Of a stretch of 64,000 nucleotides of DNA, positions 1 through 8,222 are shown in pieces; positions within the stretch are counted from its first letter, which is position 1, and every line of letters begins with the position of its first letter. Origin of the DNA: Bin87 sp965261195 (GTDB lineage Bacteria; Chloroflexota; Dehalococcoidia; Lucifugimonadales; UBA3495); assembly GCA_965261195.1 (NCBI GenBank), contig OZ253455.1, positions 1,860,001-1,924,000 of the forward strand. The letters run 5' to 3'. A model generated the notes under the pieces. That model did not search any database, had not been told where the DNA came from, and saw only the letters and a program-made list of their open reading frames with translations. The translations under genes were made by a program, and so were the position numbers.

Positions 1-156
1 ATTCCGGGTGAACTCAATCAGGAAAGCCACCTCGCTGTCGGCGTCCGGGCCGGTCCGGACGGGTTCGTAGAGCCAGGTAAGGCGGCGGACGCTGTGCTGC
101 CGGCAGAAGGCGGCAATTGCATTCCGCTGGGCGGCGGTGGTTTCGCGGTTGCTCAT
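1..156 (-). CDS. Partial nucleotidyltransferase (MNT)-like protein, N-terminal 52 residues
   Basis: The gene runs off the left edge of the window. It begins MSNRETTAAQRNAIAAFC and continues through an RRL beta-strand to a DSEV...LIEF segment, which follows the layout of small MNT-type nucleotidyltransferases (AAFCRKH..RRL..FGS..R...DSDVDVLVEF). Two hallmarks are altered: the GS of the GSxxR loop is replaced by YEPVR, and the DxD metal pair reads DSE. It may therefore be catalytically weakened or a decayed copy. A GGGGGA ribosome-binding site lies just before the ATG. MNT proteins normally pair with a HEPN or HI0074-like partner; none is adjacent on the visible side. Function is inferred from the motif layout only. 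Confidence 0.5.
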   Translation of the reverse strand, partial: MSNRETTAAQRNAIAAFCRQHSVRRLTWLYEPVRTGPDADSEVAFLIEFTRN

Positions 157-240
157 GGTAGTTCCCCCGGCGCAAGATTGCGCTGACGGTATTGTAGCAA
201 ACGGCGTCGTGTAGGGAGCATTTGAAAAGGGCGTTTCGAT

Positions 241-273
241 CTCACCCCAGCCCTCTCCCATCGAGGGAGAGGG
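241..273. repeat. REP-like palindrome (CCCTCTCCC-ATCGA-GGGAGAGGG)
   Basis: Perfect 9-bp inverted repeat at 251-273 preceded by CTCACCCCAG. It is one of about nine copies and relatives in this window, all in intergenic DNA or at gene ends. Confidence 0.85.
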
Positions 274-290
274 AGCTAGCGGAGAGGGAG

Positions 291-1232
291 TCAGCCGGAT
301 ATTGGCTCCAGGCCGGCTTCGGCGCGGGCGTCGTTGATGTGGTCGAGGACGCGCATCCGGAGGGGCGGCAGTTCGTAGCCGAGGTCGGCCATCATGCGGC
401 TGTTGTCCACCAGGTACACGTGCGGCACCGGGCGGTCGCCGGTGCGGATACTGGCGTCGGGGATGTAGGAGCGGACTATATCGGCCACGTCGGCGATGGT
501 GGCCAGTTCGCCGCCGCTGATGTAGGTGTGATGGCTCAGGTTGTCGGCGAGGGCGACGCGGACGAAAATCTCGGCGGCATCCTCGGTATGGATCATGGGC
601 GACGCCTCTTGAGGATCGAAATCCATCTCCACGGCCTGGCCAATTGCGGGCAGCGACATCATCAGGCCGCCAATCATGCCAGTCATGCCGGTGACGCGCC
701 CGTGTCCGAACACCGTGCAGATGCGGACGCCGCGGATGTCGAGGCCGTGCAGGGTGCGGTAGCGGGCGGCGGCAAAGTCGTTGACCGCCTTGGTCATGCC
801 GTACACGTTGATGGGCGCGGCCAGATCGTCCTCGGTGAGTGGTCGGTCCCCGAAGGTGTCCTGCACGCCGTAGACGGCGATGCTGCTGGCGTAGACCACG
901 CGCTGGATATTGCCCCACCGGGCGGCCTCGAAGACGTTGTTGGTGCCGTCGATGTTGACGGCCATGCCCGTGGCCGGACGGTCCTCGGTGTCCGGCGGCA
1001 GCAGCGCCGCCATGTGGATGATGCGGTCAACGTTATGGCGATTGATGGCTTCCAGCAGGTGATCCAGGCGGGTGATGTCGCCGCGGTACATGGAAATCCG
1101 GTCCAGCAGGGGCTGCAGGTTGGCTCGAGGTGGCGCCAGGTCGAAACAGAGCACTTCCTGGCCGCGCTCCACCAGCTTGCGAATAATGCGGTTGCCAATG
1201 AACCCGGTGCCGCCGGTTACCATTACAGTCAT
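291..1232 (-). CDS. NAD-dependent epimerase/dehydratase (extended SDR)
   Basis: This 313-residue extended short-chain dehydrogenase opens with the Rossmann loop GGTGFIG (residues 7-13). It has the D-LAP dinucleotide region after beta-2, a MAALLPP strand-4 segment, an ASSIAVYG strand-5 and the YGMTK catalytic Tyr/Lys pair, then the sugar-nucleotide epimerase type C-terminal half. The start at 1232 is chosen because TTGGAGG lies 8 bases upstream and the glycine-rich loop then sits at the usual position. A longer reading to 1280 adds an unlikely Arg-rich stretch. The substrate cannot be read from sequence; NDP-sugar epimerase or threonine-dehydrogenase-like roles both fit. It appears to be transcribed alone. 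Confidence 0.85.
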   Translation of the reverse strand: MTVMVTGGTGFIGNRIIRKLVERGQEVLCFDLAPPRANLQPLLDRISMYRGDITRLDHLLEAINRHNVDRIIHMAALLPPDTEDRPATGMAVNIDGTNNVFEAARWGNIQRVVYASSIAVYGVQDTFGDRPLTEDDLAAPINVYGMTKAVNDFAAARYRTLHGLDIRGVRICTVFGHGRVTGMTGMIGGLMMSLPAIGQAVEMDFDPQEASPMIHTEDAAEIFVRVALADNLSHHTYISGGELATIADVADIVRSYIPDASIRTGDRPVPHVYLVDNSRMMADLGYELPPLRMRVLDHINDARAEAGLEPISG

Positions 1233-1435
1233 AGCCAAGCCTCCAACGTCGCGCCCGCCGATGCGGCGACGCGGCCACATATTGGGTGGGAGAAAGAATC
1301 CCCAGCATCATACCCAGCGGGGGCGGAGGGCGCAAGAAAAAGGTTTTTACGGGAGATGAGTAAGAGGGCAACGCTTTCGTCTTTTCAACAGTGCGCCCTG
1401 ATGACGTAGGTCAGAGCGCACTGTTTCGCATCTGG

Positions 1436-3577
1436 CTAGGCCGCCGCCGCTTCGCTCGCTTCAGAGTTAAGGATCTCTGCCAACCGCTCCTGGATATGCC
1501 GCCACTCTCTCTGGACAAGTTCCTGCACCATCGTCTGGTACCGGTTGCTACCAGAAAACCAGTCACTGTTGTGCTGAATTACTCGGTCACGATACCCATA
1601 CCCTAGCCCCCATTCGTTTTCGCATCGACCCCAGAGTCCCGCATCCGGTTTCAAGTACTGGATGTAGATTCTCTTTCCAAGCAGTTCGCTCCGTAGCAAG
1701 AGAGATTCGGTCCCGTCCTCCAGAACGCGAATGGCTTGCCGCACTAGACCAAAGGCCGGCTCTAGTTCAACATCTTGGAGCAGATTCGTGGTAACCGCCT
1801 TGAATTCGTCCAGTTTGGGAACCACGGCCCTGGCAGCCATGACTCGCGCGCCGTATCCCAGCTGGGATGAGTAATTGAGGTTGTGCCACTCCCCTTGACG
1901 CCGCACGCTTGCTCTCACAGAGCTTGCGTAAGCCCTGCTTATTGCAGTGGTAAGGCTGTTCTCCAATCGCGTAGTGAGGTTGCCCATTTCTTGGTTGTGC
2001 TCCAGCCAAACTGACATTCGATGGACCGCCAGTTGATAGGCTTCCTGCTCTTGCGCCTCCTCAAAGTTTTCTAACAAGTCTGTTGCACCATTTATTACTT
2101 CCTTAAGCCTTGTTCGGTGCACATCCCTGACGCCCTCTACCAACCGCAGCAAAAAATCGGTGAGGGGTTGAGGGTCATCTTCGCGAGCATTGAAAAACTC
2201 CATGCCTGCGTAGGGAAGGCCTCGCGATTCCAATATCGATTCCACCTGCGCGCCTTTAAGTTCGTACCCGTCAGCTGCGTTGTCTGCCAGTATTCCTTGG
2301 TCATCTTTAACTGCCAGTGCATCATCGTTATGCGGCAGTACCAAAACCGCCGCGTGGATTCCCACGTCCGCAAAGCCACCATCTACCGCCCGGCGCAACA
2401 GACTCTGTACATCGGTTGCAGGCGCCTGTTTAAAGGAGGAGCAAAGCACCACTACCGCATTGCGGTCGTTGAAATGCGCTTCCAAGTCTGCACGTTCCGC
2501 CGTGGCGTTGATGCCCTTGGTGTCCACTAGGCAAACTGACAGCTCTTCCTCACCAAGGATTTTCTTCGGCACTACGATATCGATGCGTGTAGGCAGAGAA
2601 AATTCAGGGTGCCGGCCATTGTTCAGTTGCTCAAAGGTTTCCTTCAGCCATAGCATCGGTTCTTTCCCGGAAATTTCGGGATATGAGAGTCTGCGTTCTG
2701 CCCGTTCATGCGGACGGATCCGGGACAGAATTTCGCCGGCTAGAGTGTTCGGGTCGGGAAACTCCTTGGCCAACCCCTCGGCTGGATCGATACGTTCACG
2801 CTTGCCATCAGGCAAGCGCCTAGTGCTGCGCGTAAGGCCACTCATATTGCGGATCACCCGATTGATCTCTTCTGAGGTTCCCTGAGAATCATGCTCACCA
2901 GCTTCCTGTTCTGGATCCATAGGCGAGGACTTGGTCAAGGAAATCGCGAATTCCAACACTTCTCGGTGCAACTCATCCGCCCGCATCGGTTCGACGTAGA
3001 GTCCGTAGCCACTACCCTGTATAACGCGCACTTCGCAGACCGTTGTCCCACCACCGCCTACCTCAAGCAATGGTTCAACCTTGCCGTCTTTGTGAACTTC
3101 AAGCCCTGCTATTCGACACAAAGCCGTGGACTTACCAACGCCGATTTCTCCCACGAAGGTAACATTATGATCTGTTTTCAAGATCAGACCTGCCGCTTCG
3201 TTGAGTTCAGAACGAAACACGTCAAGGCGCTTGGGCAGCACGTTTTTAATGTCAGGGTCTTCGTCGAGCTCCTTGATCCTTTGCAGAGCCTGCTCCGTTT
3301 CCCACAGAATCTGCTCGTCAGGATGTCCGAGCGCTGGCCGGGGCAGGTTGAGCCAAACCCTTTCACCCGTTTCCTTGAAACCCAGCGCTTCCTCGGTGCC
3401 GATTGCATCCAGAATGGAGGCCAACTCTTCCGAGGACAAGGCTCGCTCGCCTGATTCTACTCGGGACAGGACCGTCGGACTCCAGGTTACCTTTTGGGCG
3501 AGTTCGTTTTGCTTGAAGCCCGCTTTGTCCCTGAGCCGCGCCAAGTAGGCCCCAATTTCAGTGGTGGTAGTGGTCAT
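1436..3577 (-). CDS. XRE-type HTH fused to a dynamin-like GTPase
   Basis: A 713-residue fusion. Residues 7-60 are an XRE/Cro helix-turn-helix (FKQNELAQKV, then TVLSRVESGERALS). After a charged linker comes a large GTPase with Walker A/G1 GEIGVGKST (143-151), a G2 threonine in GGGGTTV (about 174-180) and G3 VDTKG (351-355); no clear NKxD G4 motif is seen. The remaining 350 residues are helical, as in the stalk of dynamin-like proteins. The start at 3577 is set by AAAGGAG ten bases upstream. Just upstream lie a TTGACA promoter and a perfect 40-bp palindrome overlapping it, so autoregulation by the HTH is likely. Bacterial dynamins act on membranes and some are anti-phage; a sensor/effector role is inference. 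Confidence 0.75.
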   Translation of the reverse strand: MTTTTTEIGAYLARLRDKAGFKQNELAQKVTWSPTVLSRVESGERALSSEELASILDAIGTEEALGFKETGERVWLNLPRPALGHPDEQILWETEQALQRIKELDEDPDIKNVLPKRLDVFRSELNEAAGLILKTDHNVTFVGEIGVGKSTALCRIAGLEVHKDGKVEPLLEVGGGGTTVCEVRVIQGSGYGLYVEPMRADELHREVLEFAISLTKSSPMDPEQEAGEHDSQGTSEEINRVIRNMSGLTRSTRRLPDGKRERIDPAEGLAKEFPDPNTLAGEILSRIRPHERAERRLSYPEISGKEPMLWLKETFEQLNNGRHPEFSLPTRIDIVVPKKILGEEELSVCLVDTKGINATAERADLEAHFNDRNAVVVLCSSFKQAPATDVQSLLRRAVDGGFADVGIHAAVLVLPHNDDALAVKDDQGILADNAADGYELKGAQVESILESRGLPYAGMEFFNAREDDPQPLTDFLLRLVEGVRDVHRTRLKEVINGATDLLENFEEAQEQEAYQLAVHRMSVWLEHNQEMGNLTTRLENSLTTAISRAYASSVRASVRRQGEWHNLNYSSQLGYGARVMAARAVVPKLDEFKAVTTNLLQDVELEPAFGLVRQAIRVLEDGTESLLLRSELLGKRIYIQYLKPDAGLWGRCENEWGLGYGYRDRVIQHNSDWFSGSNRYQTMVQELVQREWRHIQERLAEILNSEASEAAAA

Positions 3578-3627
3578 ATCGCCGCTCTCCTTTGAGTGCC
3601 GGCTCTCTGCGCCGGCTGGATGTAGCA

Positions 3628-3657
3628 ACGATACACCATATATCTACTATTTGTCAA
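3628..3657 (-). promoter_or_regulatory. Promoter of the XRE-dynamin gene
   Basis: On the minus strand, TTGACA (3652-3657) and TATCGT (3628-3633) are separated by 18 bases. Transcription would start near 3621, about 45 bases before the ATG. The -35 overlaps the end of the palindrome at 3653-3692. Confidence 0.55.
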
Positions 3658-3692
3658 CAACGTTTCAGCAATATTGCTGAAACGTTGTTGAC
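3653..3692. promoter_or_regulatory. Perfect 40-bp palindromic operator
   Basis: The 20-bp arm ending in GTTTCAGCAAT is followed directly by its exact reverse complement with no spacer. The palindrome covers the -35 element of the HTH-GTPase gene, so a dimeric XRE protein binding here would block its own transcription. There is no T-tract on either side, which argues against a simple terminator for the upstream dehydrogenase gene. Confidence 0.7.
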
Positions 3693-3708
3693 GCGATGTG
3701 GCAGCCGT

Positions 3709-4776
3709 CTATTGCAGCAGCCGCACCACCTCGTCGCCCACCTGTTGGGTGGAGGCGTTGCCGCCCAGGTCGGCGGTGAGGGTGGCGCCGTCGTTCAGCA
3801 CTTGCAGGGTGGCTGCGTTGACCCGGTCGGCGGCTTCGTGTTCGCCGAGGTGCTCGAGCAGCATTGCCACCGCCAGGATGGTAGCCAGCGGATTGGCGAG
3901 GCCCTTGCCTACGATGTCGAAGGCGGCGCCGTGTACCGGCTCGAACATGGAGGGGAACCGCCGCTCCGGGTTGATGTTGGCGCTGGGAGCCAGGCCCATG
4001 CTGCCGGTTACCACTGCGGCGATGTCCGACAGAATATCTGCGAACAGGTTTGACGCCACGATGACATCGAAGTCCTCGGGCCAGCGCACCAGGTCCATGG
4101 CGGCCCGGTCGACCAGCAGCGATTCGGTCTGGATTTGCGGGTATTCGGCTGCTACGTCGGCGAATACCTCATCCCAAAACACCATGCTGAAGGCTTGGGC
4201 GTTGGATTTGGTTACCGAGGTAACCTTGTTCTTGCCGCCGCGCCGGACGCTGTGCTCGAAGGCCGCCCGGATGATGCGCTCGGTGCCCCGCCGGGTGAAT
4301 ACGCCGCTCTGGATTACGGTTTCATGGGGGGTGCCGGGGTAGAGGCGCCCGCCCACCGGGGCGTATTCCCCCTCGGTGTTTTCCCGGAAGATGACCATAT
4401 CGATGTCGCCGGCAGATTTACCGGCGATGGGCGATTCGACGCCGGGATACAGCACCGCCGGACGGATGCAGATGGCCTGGTCGAACGCACGGCGCATCGG
4501 CAACAGCAAGCCTTGCAGCGTAACGTGGTCGGGGATGTTGGGGTCGCCAACCGCTCCGAAGAGCACGCAGTCGAAGCCCGAAATCTGGTCCAGGCCGTCT
4601 TCGGGCATCATCCGACCCGTATCGCGGTAGTAATCGCTGCCCCAGCTGAAGTCTGTGAGCTGGAACGACAGCCCAGCGGCGCTGGACGCCACTGCCTCCA
4701 GAACCTTGCGGCCCTCCGCAATCACCTCCGGGCCGATGCCATCGCCCGCGATTACCGCCAGTTTGTGTTCCGCCAT
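3709..4776 (-). CDS. Tartrate / D-malate dehydrogenase (isopropylmalate dehydrogenase superfamily)
   Basis: A 355-residue beta-hydroxyacid oxidative decarboxylase. It starts with the family motif AVIAGDGIGPEV and has the SWGSDYY / GRMMPEDGL / FGAVGDPNIPDH block typical of the tartrate dehydrogenase (TtuC/DmlA) branch rather than LeuB. The IRPAVLYPGV, FRENTEGEY and SNLFADILSDIAA segments carry substrate-, NAD- and Mg-binding residues, and EPVHGAAFDIVGKGLANP is the C-terminal signature. It should convert tartrate, D-malate or a related acid to a keto acid plus CO2 with NAD+. GGAG lies 12 bases before the ATG. No other leucine-pathway gene is nearby, which favours the tartrate/malate reading. 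Confidence 0.8.
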   Translation of the reverse strand: MAEHKLAVIAGDGIGPEVIAEGRKVLEAVASSAAGLSFQLTDFSWGSDYYRDTGRMMPEDGLDQISGFDCVLFGAVGDPNIPDHVTLQGLLLPMRRAFDQAICIRPAVLYPGVESPIAGKSAGDIDMVIFRENTEGEYAPVGGRLYPGTPHETVIQSGVFTRRGTERIIRAAFEHSVRRGGKNKVTSVTKSNAQAFSMVFWDEVFADVAAEYPQIQTESLLVDRAAMDLVRWPEDFDVIVASNLFADILSDIAAVVTGSMGLAPSANINPERRFPSMFEPVHGAAFDIVGKGLANPLATILAVAMLLEHLGEHEAADRVNAATLQVLNDGATLTADLGGNASTQQVGDEVVRLLQ

Positions 4777-4859
4777 TTCTTGCGCTCCATTTTCAGTGCC
4801 GGATGAATAGTGTGGGAGGCAAATCTACACCGGGGAACGATGGACTGTCCATTGTATCG

Positions 4860-5441
4860 TCATAGTTGCCATTGTCGTAAAGTTTGGCGGATTTCCTCTA
4901 CGAACCGGCTAAGTGAGCGGTCGGCACGCATGGCACGGTCAATGTCCATTTGGTTAACTAGGTCTTCGGCAAACTCAATACCCCCAATGCTGGGGGTGAT
5001 TCCGGAATCATAGATAGCCTTAATCAGCTGCTGTTTGTATAGGTTGCGGCTGCATTTCTGGTCAGGCGCGTTGCATCCTCTGCCGAAAACTGTGCGAAAC
5101 GCAGCCCCGTAGAGCAACAACCAACGTTCGATATGGGGGTCGGGGATGGCTGCGATTACGGGAGCGGGAGCGTTGGGGCGCTCCAATTCCCTGGTACGCT
5201 GATTCAGCCCTTTGCAGTTAGCATCCGTAGCGACAATTATCAGGTCTGGGAGACTCCCTTGATTAGTCAGGTCACGCAAATAGTTATCGAACTCACTAAC
5301 GACCCGCCCGTGACCGCCAATTGCGTTTCGCCAATCTAGCCGGACTATGGTCTCTTCTGCTTGGGCAAGACGTTGTATCAGCGTCCCGATAACCTGTTGG
5401 TGAGCGTAGTCTTCACCGAACAATGCTATTTCACGCATCAA
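4860..5441 (-). CDS. TOPRIM-like (DUF4276-type) partner of the adjacent ATPase
   Basis: A 193-residue protein whose start (ATGATG at 5441) overlaps the end of the ATPase gene by 11 bases, so the two are translationally coupled; GGGGAG precedes the start. It has an early acidic LFGED, a central hydrophobic strand DLIIVATDANCKG with DxN in place of DxD, and IPDPHIERWLL, which matches the HxEAWL-type helix of DUF4276/TOPRIM-like proteins found beside SMC-like ATPases. Such ATPase plus TOPRIM pairs (OLD/Gabija-, PARIS- and RloAB-like) are mostly defence modules. The nuclease assignment is motif-level inference. Confidence 0.55.
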   Translation of the reverse strand: MMREIALFGEDYAHQQVIGTLIQRLAQAEETIVRLDWRNAIGGHGRVVSEFDNYLRDLTNQGSLPDLIIVATDANCKGLNQRTRELERPNAPAPVIAAIPDPHIERWLLLYGAAFRTVFGRGCNAPDQKCSRNLYKQQLIKAIYDSGITPSIGGIEFAEDLVNQMDIDRAMRADRSLSRFVEEIRQTLRQWQL

Positions 5442-6741
5442 AGTCTCCCCTCAAAATGCGTTCCGATACTGGCAGGCTGGCTTGCTGGTCATCCAGTGCG
5501 TATTTAATATCCTGCCGGCGGGCCAGCGGCCCCCAGGACGCAAAGGGGTCAATCTGTGTTTGGCGGTCAATTCGACGCACTGCGAACAGTGCGTCGTCCG
5601 GCAACAAGTCAGACAGAAGGGGAGAGTGTGTTGTGACGATGTACTGGCTTTGTCCGATGCTTGAGCGTGTTTTCAACAGTTCTGCAATCAATTGTATGCG
5701 GCGCGGGTGGACGCCGTTTTCCGGCTCTTCGAAACCGACCAGTGAGGGCGGAGTATCCGTTCCGGCGAGGGCCAGCAGGCCTAGCAGTCGGAGGGTGCCT
5801 TCGGAAAGAATACGGGCGGGGATAGCGATACCACTCTCTTTAAGACGAAGCTCAACTTCACCAAGCTCGCTGATGTCCATTTCAATGCCGTCCACGTTGG
5901 GCATTAGGGTACGCAGGGACTTTTCTACCGCCGCGAACTGACTGGGTTTGAGGGCGCGCAGCGTGTTGAGAAAAGCAGCGAGGTCTTCACCCATCGATCC
6001 GATGTGACGGACTTCTTTGACCGGATTCGCTGAGCGCATACGCTCGCGTGGTTCGAAGTAGAAAAACAGCCAACTCTCAAGTTCTCGGCGTGCCGCCGTC
6101 AAGTGGGGATGATGAGGGGGATAATGCGGCATTGAGAGGATAGTATGGTCGAGGTAACGGTCGTAATCAGTGGGGTGTGCCTGACCTTCCAACCGCAAAC
6201 GAATCTTTTCGTCCAGCCGTTCGATGAAAGGGTGGCGGCTGCGGGAAACTTCGCCCCGTGAGTTCAAGGCGGCCAGAAATTCGTCGGTAACACGTAGAAT
6301 GCCTGAGCGAGGTACCATCTCTATTTCGACCCGGTAACGCAAATCGCGCTCGCGGACATAGACAGAACGATTTCCGGCTGCTTCGGACCGATCAGGGTTG
6401 CTCGGTCGGCGTATCTCTTGGATCTGCCGGTTCACTGAGTCAACAACCGCGTCCGACAGCTGTAAATCGGTTTCAATGGAAAAGACTAATCTCTCCTGTT
6501 CCATCAAACCGATGAGGCCTTTTTCGCCGATGGTAAAAGATTCCAGCGGCTTACCACGATAAGGAGCACCAAAGGCTTCGTTCAAAGTCCGGCTGGTAGC
6601 CAGGTTTGACAGAAGCTGAAGGGAATCGAGGAAATTGCTCTTGCCTGCTGCATTAGGCCCAAACAATAGCGTTAGCGGCGTCAGATTGACTTCAACGTCA
6701 GATAGTGATTTATAGCCCTTTATGTGAATCCGTTTTAACAT
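5431..6741 (-). CDS. SMC/OLD-like AAA ATPase (AAA_21 type)
   Basis: A 436-residue ATPase. It opens MLKRIHIKGYKSL and has Walker A GPNAAGKSN (residues 28-36), a middle region with charged helices, Walker B VGFEEPENGVHP late in the protein, and a TTHSPLLSDLL switch after it. This is the compact ABC/SMC head arrangement of the OLD/RecF-like group. AAGGAGG stands 8 bases before the ATG. It forms an operon with the overlapping TOPRIM-like gene. In similar two-gene systems the ATPase senses phage products and licenses the effector; that role here is inferred from family and gene order. Confidence 0.8.
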   Translation of the reverse strand: MLKRIHIKGYKSLSDVEVNLTPLTLLFGPNAAGKSNFLDSLQLLSNLATSRTLNEAFGAPYRGKPLESFTIGEKGLIGLMEQERLVFSIETDLQLSDAVVDSVNRQIQEIRRPSNPDRSEAAGNRSVYVRERDLRYRVEIEMVPRSGILRVTDEFLAALNSRGEVSRSRHPFIERLDEKIRLRLEGQAHPTDYDRYLDHTILSMPHYPPHHPHLTAARRELESWLFFYFEPRERMRSANPVKEVRHIGSMGEDLAAFLNTLRALKPSQFAAVEKSLRTLMPNVDGIEMDISELGEVELRLKESGIAIPARILSEGTLRLLGLLALAGTDTPPSLVGFEEPENGVHPRRIQLIAELLKTRSSIGQSQYIVTTHSPLLSDLLPDDALFAVRRIDRQTQIDPFASWGPLARRQDIKYALDDQQASLPVSERILRGDFDA

Positions 6742-6763
6742 ATTGGGCCTCCTTGCACTACTA

Positions 6764-6794
6764 ATTGGGGTACCCTATTTCAGGATACCCCAAT
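6764..6794. other. Hairpin upstream of the ATPase operon
   Basis: A 13-bp stem with one mismatch (arms ATTGGGGTACCCT and AGGATACCCCAAT) and a 5-base loop, between the sulfurtransferase stop and the ATPase start. No T-run follows on the minus strand, so it could be a weak terminator, an operator or a leader structure. Confidence 0.5.
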
Positions 6795-6831
6795 CTCCGT
6801 TTGCGGAAGTGCAAATTATCAGGAGCGCAGG

Positions 6832-7680
6832 TTAGACGTCTCTCTGGATGGGGGCGCCGACGATGCTGCCCCATTCCGTCCAGGAGCCGTCGTAGTTGCG
6901 GACGTTGTCGTAGCCCAGCAACTGGCTCAGTACGAACCAGGTGTGGGACGAGCGTTCTCCGATGCGGCAGTAGGCGATGGTTTCTTGGGAACCGTCAATA
7001 CCCTTGCCGCCGTACAACTCGGCCAGTTCGTCCGCCGACTTGAAGGCGCCGTCTTCGCTGACGGCCTGGCCCCAGGGTATGTTGGCCGCGCCGGGAATGT
7101 GCCCGTTGCGCTGGGAGCCTTCCTGCGGCAGGTTGGGCGGAGCGTTCAGGGCGCCGGAGAATTCGTCAGGCGACCGCACGTCCACCAGGGCGTGGGAATT
7201 GCTGTTGACGGCCTGCAGCACGTAGTCGCGCAGCGCGCGCAGGTCGTTGTTCTCGGTGGAAATGCGGTAGGTGACCGCGCCGTAGGAAGGAACATCGGTG
7301 GTGATGGGGCGATCCTGGGCCAGCCAGAGGGCCCGCCCGCCGTTCATCAGCCGAACGTCGGCGTGTCCGTAGTATTTCAGCTGCCAGAATGCCCACGCGG
7401 CGAACCAGTTATTGTTGTCGCCGTAGAGGATGACGGTGGTGTTGGGCGAAATGCCCACTCCGCCGAGCAGCGATTCCATGTCGTCGCGGGCGACAATGTC
7501 GCGGGCGACGTTCTGTTGCAGTTGGCTTTGCCAGTTCCAGCTTACGGCGCCGGCGATGTGCCCCTGCTCGTAGGCGGAGGTGTCAACATCGACCTCAACC
7601 AGGCGGACATTGGCGTCGCCGCCGTGTTCGGCTACCCAATCGGTAGTTACCAAAGATTCCGGATGTGCGTAATCAGCCAT
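6832..7680 (-). CDS. Thiosulfate/3-mercaptopyruvate sulfurtransferase (two rhodanese domains)
   Basis: A 282-residue tandem rhodanese. The N-terminal inactive domain contains VRLVEVDVDTSAYEQGHI. The C-terminal domain has LVDVRSPDEFSG, the HIPGA turn and the active-site loop YCRIGERSSHTW with the catalytic cysteine, then NYDGSWTEWGS. The CRIGERS loop and C-terminus closely match mycobacterial CysA-type sulfurtransferases. It transfers sulfane sulfur to cyanide or thiol acceptors in the cytosol. AAGGTG precedes the ATG. No sulfur-pathway genes adjoin it. Confidence 0.9.
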   Translation of the reverse strand: MADYAHPESLVTTDWVAEHGGDANVRLVEVDVDTSAYEQGHIAGAVSWNWQSQLQQNVARDIVARDDMESLLGGVGISPNTTVILYGDNNNWFAAWAFWQLKYYGHADVRLMNGGRALWLAQDRPITTDVPSYGAVTYRISTENNDLRALRDYVLQAVNSNSHALVDVRSPDEFSGALNAPPNLPQEGSQRNGHIPGAANIPWGQAVSEDGAFKSADELAELYGGKGIDGSQETIAYCRIGERSSHTWFVLSQLLGYDNVRNYDGSWTEWGSIVGAPIQRDV

Positions 7681-7838
7681 AATTGCACCTTGTTTTCTGG
7701 GTAGGTCTGCTTGGTAGGATGATTGTGTTCGGGGTAGTTTAGCGCATCAATTGGCGATGGGCCGGGCACATTATACACGGACGGTTAGACCGGGGTTTTG
7801 CACGGATGCAAGTTTTGCAAAGGTTTTTCACCCTCACC

Positions 7839-8219
7839 CTAACCCTCTCCCATCAAGGGAGAGGGGACTCGACGACACCCTGTTCCATTGCGATGCGGAG
7901 AGTTAGGGCGTCGGCGGCGAAGGCAGGGGCGATTGCGGTTTTCTGCGTGTCGAAGCCAGGACTCGCACTCGGCAATCAGGCCCAGGTCGGCGGCCTCGCG
8001 AATGCGATGGCGTGGCGACAGTCGATGCTCACCGAGCAGACCGGCCACTACGTTCAGGTAACCGTCCAGCGTTGATACGCTGACCTCAAAGGTAACTGTG
8101 AACCGCATAATTACGGTATCCCGCACGTAAGCATCCAGCGGGTTGGCGAAGCCTGCGGCTAACGATCCTTCCAGGCGGGCGACTGCATCCTGGAAAGGTT
8201 GCAGGTCAATATCGGTCAT
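7839..8219 (-). pseudogene. HI0074-type nucleotidyltransferase substrate-binding protein, internally deleted and frameshifted
   Basis: Residues 1-95 follow the HI0074/HEPN-like fold: a long N-terminal helix, RDTVIMRFTVTFEVS, SPRHRIREAADLGLI and WLRHAENRN. After AENRN the usual (T/S)SHTYxE segment is missing. A second frame then encodes AFAADALTLRIAMEQG, the normal C-terminus, ending at TGA 7853-7855. A deletion of roughly 20 codons with a frame change therefore explains the gene; as read straight through, it ends in the repeat-derived PSPLMGEG. The expected MNT partner is not intact upstream. Non-functional by inference. Confidence 0.65.
7843..7865. repeat. REP-like palindrome (CCCTCTCCC-ATCAA-GGGAGAGGG)
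   Basis: Perfect 9-bp arms preceded by CCCTCACCCTAA. It overlaps the 3' end of the decayed HI0074-type gene, whose last codons are repeat-derived. Confidence 0.85.
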
Positions 8220-8222
8220 AGT

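Noticed and set aside
222..1409. A 395-codon plus-strand open frame opposite the epimerase
   Set aside because: Antisense shadow of a clear SDR gene; the N-terminus runs through a REP-like repeat.
3653..3692. The 40-bp palindrome as a rho-independent terminator of the dehydrogenase gene
   Set aside because: No T-run on either strand and it overlaps a -35 element; operator is the better reading, though a weak stop cannot be excluded.
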